From assembly GCA_036936605.1 (NCBI GenBank), contig JAUPFV010000002.1:268220770-268284769 (forward strand): DNA of 64,000 bases, in the 5' to 3' direction. The notes under the pieces are model-generated. The model was not told the origin of the DNA and made no database searches. It was given only the letters and a program-made list of their open reading frames with translations. The stretch is from Limnanthes douglasii subsp. nivea. Its lineage: Eukaryota; Streptophyta; Magnoliopsida; Brassicales; Limnanthaceae. Shown here piece by piece: positions 1-11,336 of the stretch (position 1 is its first letter; each line of letters opens with the position of its first letter). The position numbers and the translations under genes are program-made.

Positions 1-1926
1 GGGGATCACCTTACCTCAAACCTCTTTTAGTTCTAAAATACCCATAGTTGTTGCCATTAATAAGGATCGAAAGACTAACCTGAGTAATCATCTTAGAAAT
101 AAGACTAGTAAACCTATTAGAAAAACCAAAGTGGTTTAAAACAAGAAAAACCAAAGTGGTTTAAAACATTCAAAATGAAATTGAAGGACATTCTGTCAAA
201 AACTTTTGACATATCCAACTTGATCAATATATTACCCTTCTTAGGCTTTCTATTAATGTCAAATGTTAATTCTTTAGCAACAAGGATACTATCATGTATA
301 GATCTGTTTTTAATAAAAGATACTTGAAAATCAAAGATAGTATTTGGAAGGATAGCAGAGAGTCTAGTATTGATTAGTCTAGCAAAGATTCTATTCAGCA
401 TAGTACAAAGGCTGATTGGCATGTAATTTGACCAGCCAATAGGATTAGCAGTTTTAGGAATAAGACTGATCCCAGTGGCAAACATGCCATTTGGCATGTT
501 GTAACCCTGCAAAAAGGCACTAATAGAAGGATAAAGATCATGCTTTATGACCTCCCAACAAGATTTATAAAATAACATATTACATCCATCTAACCTGGTA
601 ACATTGTCAATTTTCATACTATTAATAGTATTCCATACTTCTTGATCACTTGAAGGCATCATAAGGGAAGCATTCTCATCTCTGGAGACCATCTTTGGGA
701 TGGAGTAAAAAATGGAACTAGCTATTGAGGCATCCTCATCACTCTTGCTATCCAATGAATCACAAGAAAGGTAAGATGTAAAATAACTAATAGCAGATTT
801 ACCAATATTGACATCATCATATCACCAAACATTATCATGTTTAATGCCATGTATAGTGTTACGTCTTCTTTTCTTATTAGCATAAGCATGATAAAATTTA
901 CTATTTCCATCACCCTCCTTAAACCAAGCATTATAGCATTTCTGCCTCCAATAAACCTCCTCACATCTGAGTGCCTTGAGGTGAAGAGCAGTAGCTTTTT
1001 TAAGGTTAGCATTAGAATATAAACTATTTTCATTTTGATGGATAATGTTCAATTGATTAACATTATCCTCAACCTCTTTTACTTTGCTAAAGATATTTCC
1101 AAAACAATTTATGTTTCAAGATTTTAAACACCTTTTTAATCTCCTCATCTTAAACCAAAAAATTTCATTAGGATGAGCATTAATGTTTTGTGTCAAGTTT
1201 TCCTTAACAACATTAAAAATGATTCATCATAAGTCCAAGCATTTAAAAAATTTAAGCTTTTGTTTTTGTTAGCAAAGTTCTTGTTAAGAGTAGATGCAGA
1301 GATAAGAAAAGAAGCATGGTCAGAGCAAGTTCTGACCATGCTAATAACCTGAGTATAGTTGAAGAGGTTAGACTTGTTGTTGTTTATCATCACACGGTCT
1401 AATCTTTTCCACTTTAAGCTTTTGTTCCAGGTGAACTTAGATCCAACCATACCAGCATCATCAAGATCACACTCATTAATAGTGTTGAAAAAATATTGAA
1501 TTGATAAGCTCATCGTTAGCAGCAACAACATTGAAGTCTCCCATGGTAATCCATGCTTTATTCTTAGTTGAGATATTGATAAGCTCAGTCCATAACTCAC
1601 CCCTTAACTGTCTATTACACTTTGCATAAACCACCATTAACATAAAGCTGCCACTAACATTAGGATAATTAACCTCAAAGTTAAGGCATTGATCATGATT
1701 AGTAATAATTTCTATATTGATGTCTCTAATCTAGAAAACCCAAATCTTATTAGTGTAATTAGCAGAATAATTAGGAAGCCCTAATTTAGCAGCTACTTCA
1801 CTAATAACCTCCAAACTAGCCATAGGTTCTTGAACAGCAAGAATCTTCACCTTCTTATTTACAATAATCTCTTTCAATCTACTAATAGTAGACATGTTAT
1901 TAATGCCTCGAACATTCCAATTCAGA
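1..1926 (-). pseudogene. LINE ORF2: endonuclease and reverse transcriptase (partial, broken)
   Basis: On the minus strand the frame begins near 1926 with LNWNVRGIN, the usual start of the apurinic-type endonuclease of plant LINEs, followed by a KILAVQEP segment. At 1193-1600 comes the endonuclease C-terminal part (SKFTWNKS, then KRLDRVMINN). At 822-1052 is the linker before RT (WFKEGDGNSKFYHAY). At 117-755 is RT with ISLIPKTANP, PISLC and motif A, LDMSKVFDR, where the catalytic aspartate is kept. The F/YADD motif would lie beyond the window. At least four reading-frame breaks separate these pieces. The family call is secure from the motif order; the copy cannot encode a working protein. Confidence 0.85.
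119..168. repeat. 24-25 bp tandem duplication inside LINE RT
   Basis: Two adjacent copies of a unit beginning GAAAAACCAAAGTGG are almost identical. The duplication lies at the end of the open RT stretch and is probably a local replication slip after the LINE died. Confidence 0.8.
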
Positions 1927-2071
1927 TATTAATCATGATCACATACAGACTTATACCTTTTCTTTATCCCTGAAATATTCAGAGAATTAAGAGCTCTTTT
2001 GGTTGGTCTTTTACTTACTGTTATAGCTTCTTTTTCAGAATGTTGTTGAGCCCCTGGTTGGTAGGAGAAGT

Positions 2072-3301
2072 TCATTCACTTCCTATGTTATCTATTTTTG
2101 GTGAGGTATCTTCTGCGGGGAGGCAATCTTGAGAAATCTTAGTGTCCATATCTTTGTTAAGATTCTTTATTTCGATATCTTCAATTTGATTAGTATTGTC
2201 TTTGACAGAGTCTTGTTGACAATCTTGAACCTGGTTAACATCATCAGGACTTTGAAGAACATTATTTGAACTCAAGACATCTTTGTAGATATCCAAGTTT
2301 CCATAGACATTTGAAGGCGCAAAATTCTTATCAATCACCATATACTTAAATTTAGGAACATAAACCTAATTGTACTTAGGGTTACCATTGTTACTCTCTT
2401 CATTATTCTTGTAATCTTTCACATTAACATAGTCTTTCACAGGCAATACAATATAATTTAGAATCTGTTCTTTTCATATATCTGTATTTCTACTTTCTTG
2501 TATCTTTTTTTTCAAGCAGTTATCAACTAAATGTCCCAAATGATAACAAGGTGAACAATAACTTGGAATTTTTTTTATAAGAAATAGGAAGCCAGCAGTC
2601 ATCATTTCTACTGAAACAAACCCATATGCTGGTGTGTATTTTAGCTGAAACGTCCATCTCTACCAAACCAAACATTGCATTATTCAAACTTATATTCTTT
2701 TACGCAAAATCTATCTTGTAAGGAGTACCCAGATTAGCTAAAACCTTAGTTAAAATTTTCTTGTTGTAAAGAAATTATGAGATCCTTCCCAGCTTAACCT
2801 AAACCAGGGAAACAGGGGACTCATACTTAATATCAAAATCAGGTTGCCATCAAAGTACCCTCATCGTTGAGCTGCCTATTCGCCAAACGCCCTTAGCCCA
2901 AACCTTAATAACATCATCCTTCGAATAAAATTCCATAATTAGATTCCTCGAGTCCCATTTTCTTATACTATAACTGTATTTAAATTTAAAAGCAGACAAG
3001 AACTGATCCATAGTACTCTTCTTTGGTAATTCAAGCGAAACTTTTCCAATAAATATGATTTTTACCGATAAATTCAGGTAATCTTTAACATCTTTAGAAA
3101 AATGAATGGAGATATGATCCGTATTTGTGGTAACTCTTTCCGGTGCCAGACTCAATTCTATGGATGGCTCAACACTCTTATCTTTAATGACATCAGCAAA
3201 TGTCTTTAAGTTTATCCCATTTTTATCTTGGCCTCTGTTTCTTGGGTTAAGAGCAGGAAAGTCTTCTTCCTCAAATATATATTATTATTATAGATCTCCA
3301 T
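2072..3301 (-). pseudogene. LINE ORF1 (gag-like, DUF4283 and zinc knuckle)
   Basis: An ATG at 3301 (minus) opens a short frame; after a frameshift the reading continues with EEEDFPALNPRNRG and KTFADVIKD, a common N-terminal pattern of plant LINE ORF1. At 2850-3155 is a DUF4283-like domain (FIGKVSLELPKKS, WDSRNLIMEFYSKDDV, GVWRIG). Near 2530-2575 the minus strand reads CSPCYHLGHLVDNC, a perfect CX2CX4HX4C zinc knuckle, as expected for an RNA-binding ORF1 product. The piece at 2072-2341 is rich in acidic and polar residues and is probably the C-terminal tail. Frameshifts and stops separate the blocks. ORF1 lies directly upstream of ORF2 on the same strand, as in intact LINEs. Confidence 0.8.
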
Positions 3302-3420
3302 GATGGAGATGACATCAACAATGAAAAATTTAAAAAGAATAGAAGCAGATGATTGTGGAAGAAACCACTATTAAAGGAGCAATTAAATCAGAACTTAGAG
3401 GAAGAAGAATAAGTAGGTTC

Positions 3421-4059
3421 TTTGAGCATTTTTTTCTCCTTCAAGTCTGATTTATTTTACCATTAACTTAAGTTTATCTATTTTGTTGATTTTTTATTAT
3501 TCAATAATTTTGCATTATTCATATGCTTATATATTTTTCGGTTATTTGTTGTCTTCATAAAAAAAATTATATTGACATATTTTAAGTTTGTGTTTATGTT
3601 TTTTTTTACGTTTTTAGATGATTAGTGTTTTAGTGGAGTTTAGAAAATCATTCCGAACCATAAATATTGAGAATTAATGATTGATAATCTAAAAAAGTAA
3701 AATAAAAAGTAAAGGAATAATTAGTGTTAAAAACATTTACCGTAAAAAGAATAAATGTAGTTGTGCGGTGAAATTGAGAAGTTTTCACTATAAATCTGAA
3801 ATACTAGATTTAGATATGGTACTTTTGTTTTAAAAAAGAAAAATTATATTTAGACATATACTAACACAATTAAAACTTTATTATAAAAAAATATTGATAT
3901 CCGACAAACTTATTAATATTTAATGTAGTTAAAAAAATTCAACTTTTATTTCGAACCGTACACAGCCATCAAAGTTTGATTTTTGGTGGACTATCTAACT
4001 AATTTATAATCAAAGAAGTTGCTATATTTGGTAGAACACCCCGAATTAACATGAAAAAT
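3421..4059. other. AT-rich spacer, no recognisable gene
   Basis: Very AT-rich sequence with many A and T runs. No coding similarity was recognised on either strand and no LTR boundary could be placed, although the left end of the E5 relic must lie here or have been lost. Confidence 0.6.
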
Positions 4060-4079
4060 TTGGATTCATGGAGGATTCA

Positions 4080-5610
4080 AAAACTTTGGGTGTCATGTAC
4101 ACCCTCGGGGAACTTTTTGAACCAAATCATCAAGTTTGATTTTGCTTTCTTCAACAACGAGGCCGAGTAGTATATAGCCATCGTACGATGAGACTTACTC
4201 GCATATGTGCGGCCTGGAGGATGAAACTCCAAATAAATTCTCAACTTGCAGTTAACCATGCCTTGGGCCAATTAAAAGCGAAGAATAACATCATGATCCA
4301 TACCTAAGGGAGCGTCGTCGCCTTGTTCGAAAAAGTCACCTTCGAACAAGTATATGGCATAAATAACACAACAAAAGACGCATTTGCTTTTTTTAAAATG
4401 TGTATATTCAACACCATAGGTGGTTATGCATGAGAATCCAACTAGTGAATTACCCAACGAAACCTTATGTGATGGCTAAAACATTGATGTTATAATCATC
4501 GAAGACAGAGATGACTTGAGATCTGGTATCCGAGCGTACCTAGCAAAAATTATTTTACCAGAGGACAAATCTAGAACTAGAAGTATTAAAATTTAATCGA
4601 TCATATATGTATGACTGATAGAAACTTCGTACAAATACGGTATAACTAGACCAATCTTTTGTTGTCCCAAATTTAAAAATCATCATTTATTATGGATGAG
4701 CTTCATAAAGAAGAGTATAGCACTCAATGTGGCTACACGATATCACATAGGCAAGTCCTCTTTGTAAGATACTACTGAAAACCATCTTGGTAGATGTAAA
4801 ATCCCTGGACAAACACTATGACGCAAGCCAAAGCTTTTGTCAACTCTATTAAGTTTCCAACAATACATTTATAGAAAATTTCAAAGGCAAAACCATTCTA
4901 CATGTGGGGGTATGATATTATAGGGCTTTTACCCCCAACGTCTCATGTGGTAGGTAGTACTTTATGATGTCAGTGGATTACTTATCTAAATAGGTGGAAG
5001 CAGAATCCTTGACAAAAACTAAGGTAAAGAAAGTCATCAACTTCTTGAAGATAAATATATTATACACACTTAGAGTACACCAGGTGAAGATAATGTACAA
5101 TAATTTATAATTATATACACTCTCCTATAATTGTTCAGTTAAATCCGAGGTATTACACAACGTATTTCTTCACCTTCTACCCGTATGTAAATCAGAAAGA
5201 AGAGGTAACAAACATAAATGCCTTAAAAACATCACACGGTTATTAGAATATGAAAGTGAAGTGCCATAGTATTCTCTAGAGTTTATATGGGACTATCGAA
5301 CCACTTTAGAAGCCACCAAAATCTTGACATCTTTCGTTATTTTCAACGGGATGAAATCTATAGTGCCAACAATTTTTTTTTTGATTTGGTTCTTGATATC
5401 TAACTACAATGAAGAATGAAATACTAAAGGCAACATATTTGAGCTTAATTTAATCAAAGAGAAGCGGCTGAAACCCAACTTATGCGCATATCACTATAAA
5501 ATTCTAACAAGAAGTATATATGATTCAAAGATCTTCTTCTAAAGCTTCAAAGTATGTAACCAAGTGCTAAAACGAGTGTTCTTTTAAGAATGAAAACACA
5601 ACAGGCTCCG
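4080..5610 (+). pseudogene. E5 pol remnant: RNase H and integrase
   Basis: Near 4120-4190 the plus strand reads IKFDFAFFNNEAE before a stop, the NNEAEYEA block of the plant gypsy RNase H domain. Shortly after comes LQINSQLAVNHALG, the 'DSQLxVNQ' block, with the aspartate lost. Near 4500 is a DDLRSGIRAYL piece from the RNase H-integrase linker. Around 4690-4800 is a degraded zinc-binding HHCC region (MDELHKEEY). Near 4905-5060 is the integrase core start: a DIIGLLPP stretch, then a K*VEAE block. Near 5460 is REAAETQLMRIS from the integrase C-terminal region. Pieces lie in all three frames with many stops. The reading was done by eye, so block edges are approximate. Confidence 0.65.
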
Positions 5611-5875
5611 TCTGAATTGGGAGAGGTCTTACACAGTAAAAAAAATCAAATATAAAACCTACATACTATTAAATGAAGATGTATAACATCTTCTATATCG
5701 TTAGAAAAAAACAACTGAACTTATATACTTCTTAGAAAGTCTTACCCAAATTTAGTTTTTTTTGTAAATATGTAAATACTTTTACTTTCTAATATGCACT
5801 ATTTCCACCTCGACAGTGACAATATGGTATAACGAGGTGTTTATCTTTAATAAAATATTTTTCCTATTTTATACT

Positions 5876-6195
5876 CGTGTTTGAGTAATTTCTTATAAGT
5901 ATAATTTCAAACATCATTTCATGAGCTCCCGAAACCAACTCAGTGTCTTAGTACTTTTCATTTAGTATAGTTTAAGAAATGTAAGATAGCCTACGAGATC
6001 CTGTAACCAAAGAAATATATAAATGAGCTTAGCTAAGGATAGTTTCAAAGATACAATCAAGAACTCATACAACCACCTTAGTGTTTCAGTAATTTTCTAT
6101 AAGTATAGATTTTAATTCATTAAAAATCCACGAGCTCCCACGACCAATCTAATGTTTAAGTAATTTTCTCTTAGTATAGGTTCAAACTATGCCTT
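5876..6195. repeat. Degenerate ~68 bp tandem repeat in E5
   Basis: The core GTAATTTTCTATAAGTATAG recurs in diverged form at about 5884, 5950, 6087 and 6157, i.e. at steps of 66, 137 (about two units) and 70 bp. Each core is followed by a TTCAAAC- or TTTAA-like stretch and a GAGCTCCC-like stretch. It lies between pol and the antisense gene, the same place as the repeat arrays of E3 and E4. Confidence 0.55.
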
Positions 6196-6596
6196 TGAAA
6201 CTGATCGTTCTAGTATGACTAATAGATTCACGACAATACATTTTCCTTTCTACTCAACTATAAGGATAACTTCAATACTAAACATTGAGACTTTAGAATC
6301 TCAAGAAAGACTTCATCTGAAGTAACTGGAAATGTATTGCCTTTATTCATATACTGAAGATATCTTAAGTACTTATAATTTAAGATTTTCGAAGCTCGTA
6401 AAATTATTTATCTAAAGAACTTGGTAATACATTACCTCGGTTTATCAGGTAAAACCAATCCTTAATACTCTAAGGGTACAACTCAAGCCAAAGTGATCCA
6501 TGGCCCGAAAATATTGTTAGGGATTTGAAGCTCTTAAAAAGAGATCAATACAATAATTCAACAAAACAAAAAGGACATATAAAATTATAACTTCAA
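6196..6596. other. E5 internal spacer, nothing recognised
   Basis: AT-rich sequence between the repeat array and the antisense gene remnant. No coding, LTR or RNA signal was recognised. Confidence 0.5.
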
Positions 6597-7440
6597 CTAG
6601 TCAACTTTACCATCACCTGCATGAGTAAGATTATCAGCTATATTAACATTGACCAAGGGAGGAACACAATCAACAACCTCGATCTTAGCTAGAGGATTTC
6701 AACAATCAGTAATCTATTTTTCCTCTTCATCTTCAGTTTTGTTTTCCTCTTCGACTTTGGTAGGTTGAGCTCAAAAGTGTTTGGAATGACTTATGGTATT
6801 TGCTCTCAAAAAACATATGATTAAAAAAAATCCACATCTGGGAGCTCATAGTGGAAGCTAAACACTAAATTTTGCCTCAAAGGTTCAGTTTGTATCATGT
6901 ATAAACTTATTCTTGATATCTTCAATCTCTTTTAACTCGGCCTTATGGCTCACATACTCAGCCACCAGCTTATCTTTGCATGTTTTAAGAGTATCATTTT
7001 CATTTTTCATAGCCTTATCATGACAAAAGGTGTTATTTGCAAGATTCAGGGAATTAATGTCACAGGAACTCTTTAAATTACTTGTGACCCTCTGATTCAG
7101 TTGTAACTTTCTTCTTTTTTCCAATATAGGATTCTTCTAGTGAAGCAAGTTACGTTGTGGCATTCTCTATATCCTTGGTATGAACGGTAAACTATATGTT
7201 TAATTTAGCATACTACACCGTCACTTCATGATTTCTTTCAAATAGTTTGGTCGCCAAACCTAACAGAGGCCACAGGTCTGGAACCATGGGAGCTCGATCA
7301 GTCAATGCCCTATGAAGTATCAAAAATACATTGAATATCATCTATAAAACCCTTATGAAGTGAGATCCAAATAATATTCAACAAATAAAATAAGATGATA
7401 AAATATATTAAGTACTTACAGTGACATCAAGCTTAATTTT
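6597..7440 (-). pseudogene. E5 antisense gene (aORF) C-terminal remnant
   Basis: On the minus strand, at 7124-6885, is a charged, helix-prone segment (NENDTLKTCKDKLVAEY, then KAELKEIEDIKNK) that looks like a coiled coil. Further on is an acidic stretch (EEENKTEDEEEK) and a short tail ending at a TAG at 6599-6597. The other elements have the same layout: a coiled coil followed by an acidic tail in a gene antisense to pol. The N-terminal and Transposase_28-like parts are absent; the frame is cut by E1 at 7453. There is no close sequence match to the E1 coiled coil by eye, so the assignment rests on position and composition. Confidence 0.45.
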
Positions 7441-7452
7441 CAAAATCCCTAC

Positions 7453-7875
7453 TGGTGTGGTTTATTTTTGTTTGAGGGTAATTTTGTAATTTTTGTCTAG
7501 AGTTTTGTGGAATTTTGAGAGTATTTAATGTTTGGATAGAATGTAGAGGGAGAGTTGAGATGCCTGGCTGTATTTAATTTTCATTACCCTCATTTAATGT
7601 AGGTGGTTGGGTATTTATACCATTTATCTTTTGGGCCATATGGGCTTTCGGGTTGTGTTTTATGGATTCGGGTCGAGTTTAAAGACCCACTAGCTTTTAA
7701 GTAAACAAGTAACTAGTCTAAACATGAAGTGATTATGTTTTTAATTCTTTAGTTCTATTCGGATAGTTCAGTAAATGAAAGTTGTCCGAACTGCCCCTAT
7801 CCGGTTAAGTGGATGTTGTCCGAATTTCCCCTGTCCGGTTCTCTCAAAGGGTGGTGACAGAATCCGGACTCATCA
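7453..7875 (-). repeat. E1 3' LTR
   Basis: 423 bp. On the minus strand it starts TGATGAGTCCGG and ends CCACACCA. It holds a TATA-like TATAAATACCC near 7610 (minus strand). In U3, 7781-7845, are two adjacent ~34 bp repeats starting GTTGTCCGAA. It matches the LTR at 17510-17926 with about two dozen substitutions and a small indel. Confidence 0.9.
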
Positions 7876-7890
7876 GTAGCTCCTTTTTTA
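7876..7890 (-). promoter_or_regulatory. E1 polypurine tract
   Basis: The minus strand reads TAAAAAAGGAGCTAC directly before the LTR start TGATGAG. E2, E3 and E6 have the same arrangement (AAAGGGGCTAC or close), which supports it as the plus-strand primer site. Confidence 0.75.
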
Positions 7891-8215
7891 GGTGGTGTTC
7901 AAAGGCCTTTGGCAAGACCTAAAAAATAGCCTGTAGCTGGTCACAACCATATCCGGACATATTTTTGAACTGTGTAATAGCTTTATCCGAACTAAAAAAA
8001 CGTTTTCAGAAACTAAACAGTTTTTTGCCAGAAATCGTGGGACACGTGTCTCTCTTTGGTTCGCCACACTAGTCGTTTTTTCACCTAGAACAACGCTTCC
8101 ATTTTATCCAAAAAATAACCTTTTCATTTAATGAGGATGACATCAGCGTCGTTCCTTAATCATTGCAACCCTTTCGAATTCTCCTAGGTATCAAAGCATC
8201 TTTTTGCGTATTTAC

Positions 8216-8221
8216 TATAAA
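8216..8221 (+). promoter_or_regulatory. TATA box of the E1 antisense gene
   Basis: TATAAA lies 104 bp before the aORF ATG at 8320, followed by a pyrimidine-rich leader. It lies inside the element but outside the LTR. Equivalent TATA motifs sit before the aORF in E1', E2, E3, E4 and duplication unit B. Confidence 0.65.
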
Positions 8222-8319
8222 TTAGTCACTTCTTTACTGTTTTACCATCCTCTTCATCCTTACTCTGCTAAACTTCAAAGCTTTTTCTCAAAACAAATAC
8301 TTTCTTTCGGTGTGAGTTT

Positions 8320-11293
8320 ATGTTCACAGCTAGGAACGTTTTAATCAAATGTGGGTGGCTTAATTTATCAGAGTTAGAAAAGGCCCAAAAGATTGAACGA
8401 GAAAGACGCATTGCTGCAGGCCTCCCTGGTTCCCTTGTCGACAAACTAGAAGCACCAAGCACAGAGCCTGACCAGGGATCTTCTTCAACCAAAAGCGTTA
8501 AACCTAGGAGGTTGTTCCAAACCAACCTTTCACCAATTGTTTCAGGCTCGTCGGTTCAGGAATCAGAGCCCTCTGTTGAACCAGGGCAAGTAGTCACCAG
8601 TTTTAAGAAGCCTTCTCCATTTATTGCCATGGGATCAGATGCGGATGTCTCTCCAGAGAAGTTAGTAGATTGGAGAAGAGGCCGCTTAGTAAAAGGGAAA
8701 ACTCTAAAAGGTGCGCCTTCTAAATCAAGGGCCAAAGATAGCAATACGGGGTCAGAGGCACCCATCAAAATTCCTAAGGACAAGCTGTTCGGACTGGAGG
8801 CATCTAGTTCAAGTCTCCGAAAAGAAACCACTGCATCTGAGCCCCAGCCCGAGGTTAGAGTACAAGAAACCAGTGAAACCCAACAGTCTGGAGGGCATGC
8901 TGAGCTAACCTCTAACTCCTCTCTCCCAAAAACAACTGAAAACCCCTCCTTGGTAATGGAAGAAGTGATGGAGGATTCTATTGAAGAGGCTCCGTTTGAG
9001 TTCGAAGTCTCCGGGAAAACAAGTGAGGTTGTTGCTGCCAAGAAGGATAAAGGCAAAGAGAAACTATGCTTAAGGCATCCAGATTTGTCGGAGGTCCTTG
9101 TGGGAAAAGTGGGAGCTTGTTTCCACAAGGTAAGTGTTAAATATTTGATAGCTTTGCAAAAAATTAACTAGGCCTTCATCCACACAGCCGAACTGTGTCG
9201 AATGCGAACAAAGTGGGGAATCCTGGAGAACGTCAAAATAAGGATTCCAGTGGACCCTGAGACACCGATGGACTGCAAGCTCAGTGAAATAGTTTTCTTC
9301 ACTGAGCTCTTCAACTGGGGACTAAGGTTTCCCTTAGACCCGGAGATAGTCAAGTACTTTCATCTCATCAAACTTTGCCCAAGTCAACTGAGCCCCAACG
9401 CCTGGTACACTCTCATGGCCTGTATCATGGCCCCCAGGCTGTCCGGAATTCCTCTCCCAATGGAGCAGTTTGCAGCTCTGGCCAGCCTCTACAGAAACTA
9501 CCATATTCCCTTCTATCACTTCAACATGGGTGATAATTACAAAGCAGTGGATGATTTTCTCGAGTCGGAGAGAAATTGGAAGACTCACTTCTTGTTTGTG
9601 AGTGGTGCCTGGGAGAATGGGAGGAAGATTAAAGCCAGTGCCAACCCGAGCCTCCTTACTAGCAGATGGCGAAGCGATGGTAAGAATCCCATCTCACACT
9701 CCCATCTTTATATTTCACAAATTTGTTTATCTGACTTGTCTTTTCTTTTCTTTTCTTTTTTTTTATTCTTGACAGTGCTGCCTAAAGAATTAAATGACTA
9801 CTTGAAGGCCAGACAGACCACTTGCACCAAGCTAAATGCTTGGGCTACTGAGAAGTGGGGGAATCGTTTCCACAATGCCTTTACCGGAGGCAATCTAACA
9901 AGGTCTTACCTCTGGAATACCACTGAACGGAGGGACTTATCCTGGGAGGAACTTACCACCCCACCCCTCCGGAGGTAGTCCTCAAAAGAATACACACGCC
10001 AGATGGGGCATTGTATCTGCCTGGTAGAGCCAAGGCCCCAAGTAAGAAGAAGGGCAAGAAAGGTAAGGGCAAGCAGAGTGCGGTTGAAGCCAATCCCACC
10101 GAAGCGGAGGAAACTGCTCCAACAAACCAAGAGGGCCAGTTCAAGGACATATTGATGCTGCTCTTCTAGAAGCAGTGGAGCATGAAAGTACTAGGGAAGG
10201 GGCAGGATCTCCAAAACATCCAAGGGTTGCTAAGAGAGATAGGAAACGGGGGGCGGAGAGCAAGGACAGGGAGGCCAAGAAGAAAAAGACCTCCAAGGGT
10301 GATGAGATTTCTCTCCGGCCTTCAGAGCCTCTTCCTCCTGTTGATCCTACAGACCCAACTCAAGCACAAGGTATCCCTAGTGACTTCTAAGCCGGAGGGG
10401 GTGCAGGAAGGGATATCAGCATTGATGGTGTTGATATTAGTGGTCTTGAAGAAATTGGTCTTTACTTCAAAAACCTCCCTAAGGATGATTTTGCTGGACC
10501 TTACCTCCCTCCGAGTACTTCGAATATCGTTACCTTCAACGGTAAGTCTTTCTCTGTCTAAAGTGAAAGAGATGTTATAACGCATTCTATATTGAGTAAT
10601 ATTCAGCTAGTGCTTAGTTTGGAGAAACAAGTGCGAGGTCAATCAGCTATTATTAATGCCCTTACTTCTGACAAAGAGAAGTTGTCCGGTGACCTCCTCA
10701 TTGCCAACCAAAATGTTGATGTTTTGAAGAGGGAGAATGAGGAGTTAAAGAAGAACCAGGAGGGTTGGGCTACAAAGGTAGCTACTTTAGAAGATACTAT
10801 CAAAGAACTCCGAACAAAGCAATCTGAGTTGGAGAAAGACCTCTCTTCTTCGAAAGAGGAGGTGAAGGCTAAGGACATAGTCATTCATACTTTGACCAAT
10901 GACAAGATTTCGCTCAAGGATTCGGTGGCTAAGGCTGCACAAGAAAAAACTGATTTGCTAAGAGAGCATGAAGCAAAAATCCAAGCTAGGATTGATGCTT
11001 ATACCAACCAAGTGATAGACACTAAGGAAAAAATGTATGCCAAAGTGAAATCGGACATGGTCTTTCTCTTTCACGAGAAGTTTCCGAAGAGGAATCTGGG
11101 AGATTTATGGACTTATGTAGAGTACGAAGACCTTCCCTTTCACACGATGGCTGATGGAGACAAGCATGATTACTCCAGTGCTGACTCATCCGATGAAGAA
11201 GAGAACACCGGGGAGAGTCCAGGTGAGGGAAATGATGACCCCAAGAAAAAGAAAACAAGTGAGGCTGAGCCATCTTCAAAGGCTCAGTCTTAG
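8320..11293 (+). pseudogene. E1 aORF: antisense gene with Transposase_28-like domain and coiled coil
   Basis: The start ATG at 8320 gives MFTARNVLIKCGW, and a similar MFTARN or MFRARN start recurs in E1', E2 and E3. Residues 1-230 are Ser/Pro/Lys-rich and probably disordered. In the same frame, 9202-9679 matches the 'putative gypsy type transposon' domain (PF04195): GLRFPLDPEIVKYF, LCPSQLSPNAWYTL, PLPMEQFAAL, THFLFVSGAWENGR. An intron (9680-9775) follows, then a basic KKKGKKGKGK tract. At 10592-11293 is a long coiled coil ending in a conserved motif (DMVFLFHEKFPKRNLG, FHTMADGDKHDYSS) and an acidic tail. Breaks seen: a TAG at 9169-9171, a frameshift near 9965 and further shifts at 10150-10590. 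The function is unknown. The gene runs antisense to gag-pol and converges on it. A possible nuclear, DNA-binding or self-regulating role is only inference. Confidence 0.8.
9680..9775 (+). other. Predicted intron in E1 aORF
   Basis: GTAAGA at the 5' side, a long pyrimidine tract (CTTTTCTTTTC and a run of T), and ACAG at the 3' side. The intron is in phase 1 between an RWRSD codon block and a VLPKELNDYL block. The E6 copy has an intron of different length at the same place and phase, which supports it. Its 96 nt carry no stop, so retained transcripts would stay in frame here. Confidence 0.75.
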
Positions 11294-11336
11294 AGAATCA
11301 ATTATCATCTCACTTTTGTTTTGATTGAACCAAAGT

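Larger units (their letters stand above)
1..3420 (-). mobile_element. LINE (non-LTR retrotransposon), 5' part
   Basis: A decayed LINE lies on the minus strand: an ORF1 with a DUF4283-like domain and a zinc knuckle, then an ORF2 with endonuclease and reverse transcriptase. This order is typical of plant L1-type LINEs. The element is cut by the left edge of the window, so the 3' half of RT, the tail and the target-site duplication are not visible. The stretch 3302-3420 upstream of ORF1 is pyrimidine-rich on the minus strand and may be 5' UTR; the exact 5' end is a guess. Many stops and frameshifts show the copy is dead. Confidence 0.85.
4060..7452 (+). mobile_element. E5: eroded Ty3/gypsy relic (Tat- or Athila-like)
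   Basis: Plus-strand RNase H and integrase remnants (4080-5610) are followed by a degenerate tandem repeat (5876-6195) and then by an antisense coiled-coil gene remnant (6597-7440). This is the same order as in the younger Tat elements of the window, so I treat it as one old element. No LTR was found. The right side is cut exactly where the E1 LTR starts at 7453, so E1 probably inserted into the antisense gene of E5. It is far more decayed than E1 to E4. Confidence 0.6.

Noticed and set aside
7453..9062. A single 1.6 kb LTR for E1
   Set aside because: The repeated stretch is longer than the LTR. PPT, PBS and the TGATGAG/ACACCA ends of E2, E3, E6 and E7 show that the LTR is about 420 bp; the rest is internal sequence duplicated with E1'.
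8556..9128. 190-codon open frame on the minus strand within the E1 aORF
   Set aside because: Mirror image of the Ser/Pro-rich coding region on the plus strand; no domain of its own and broken in the homologous E1' region.
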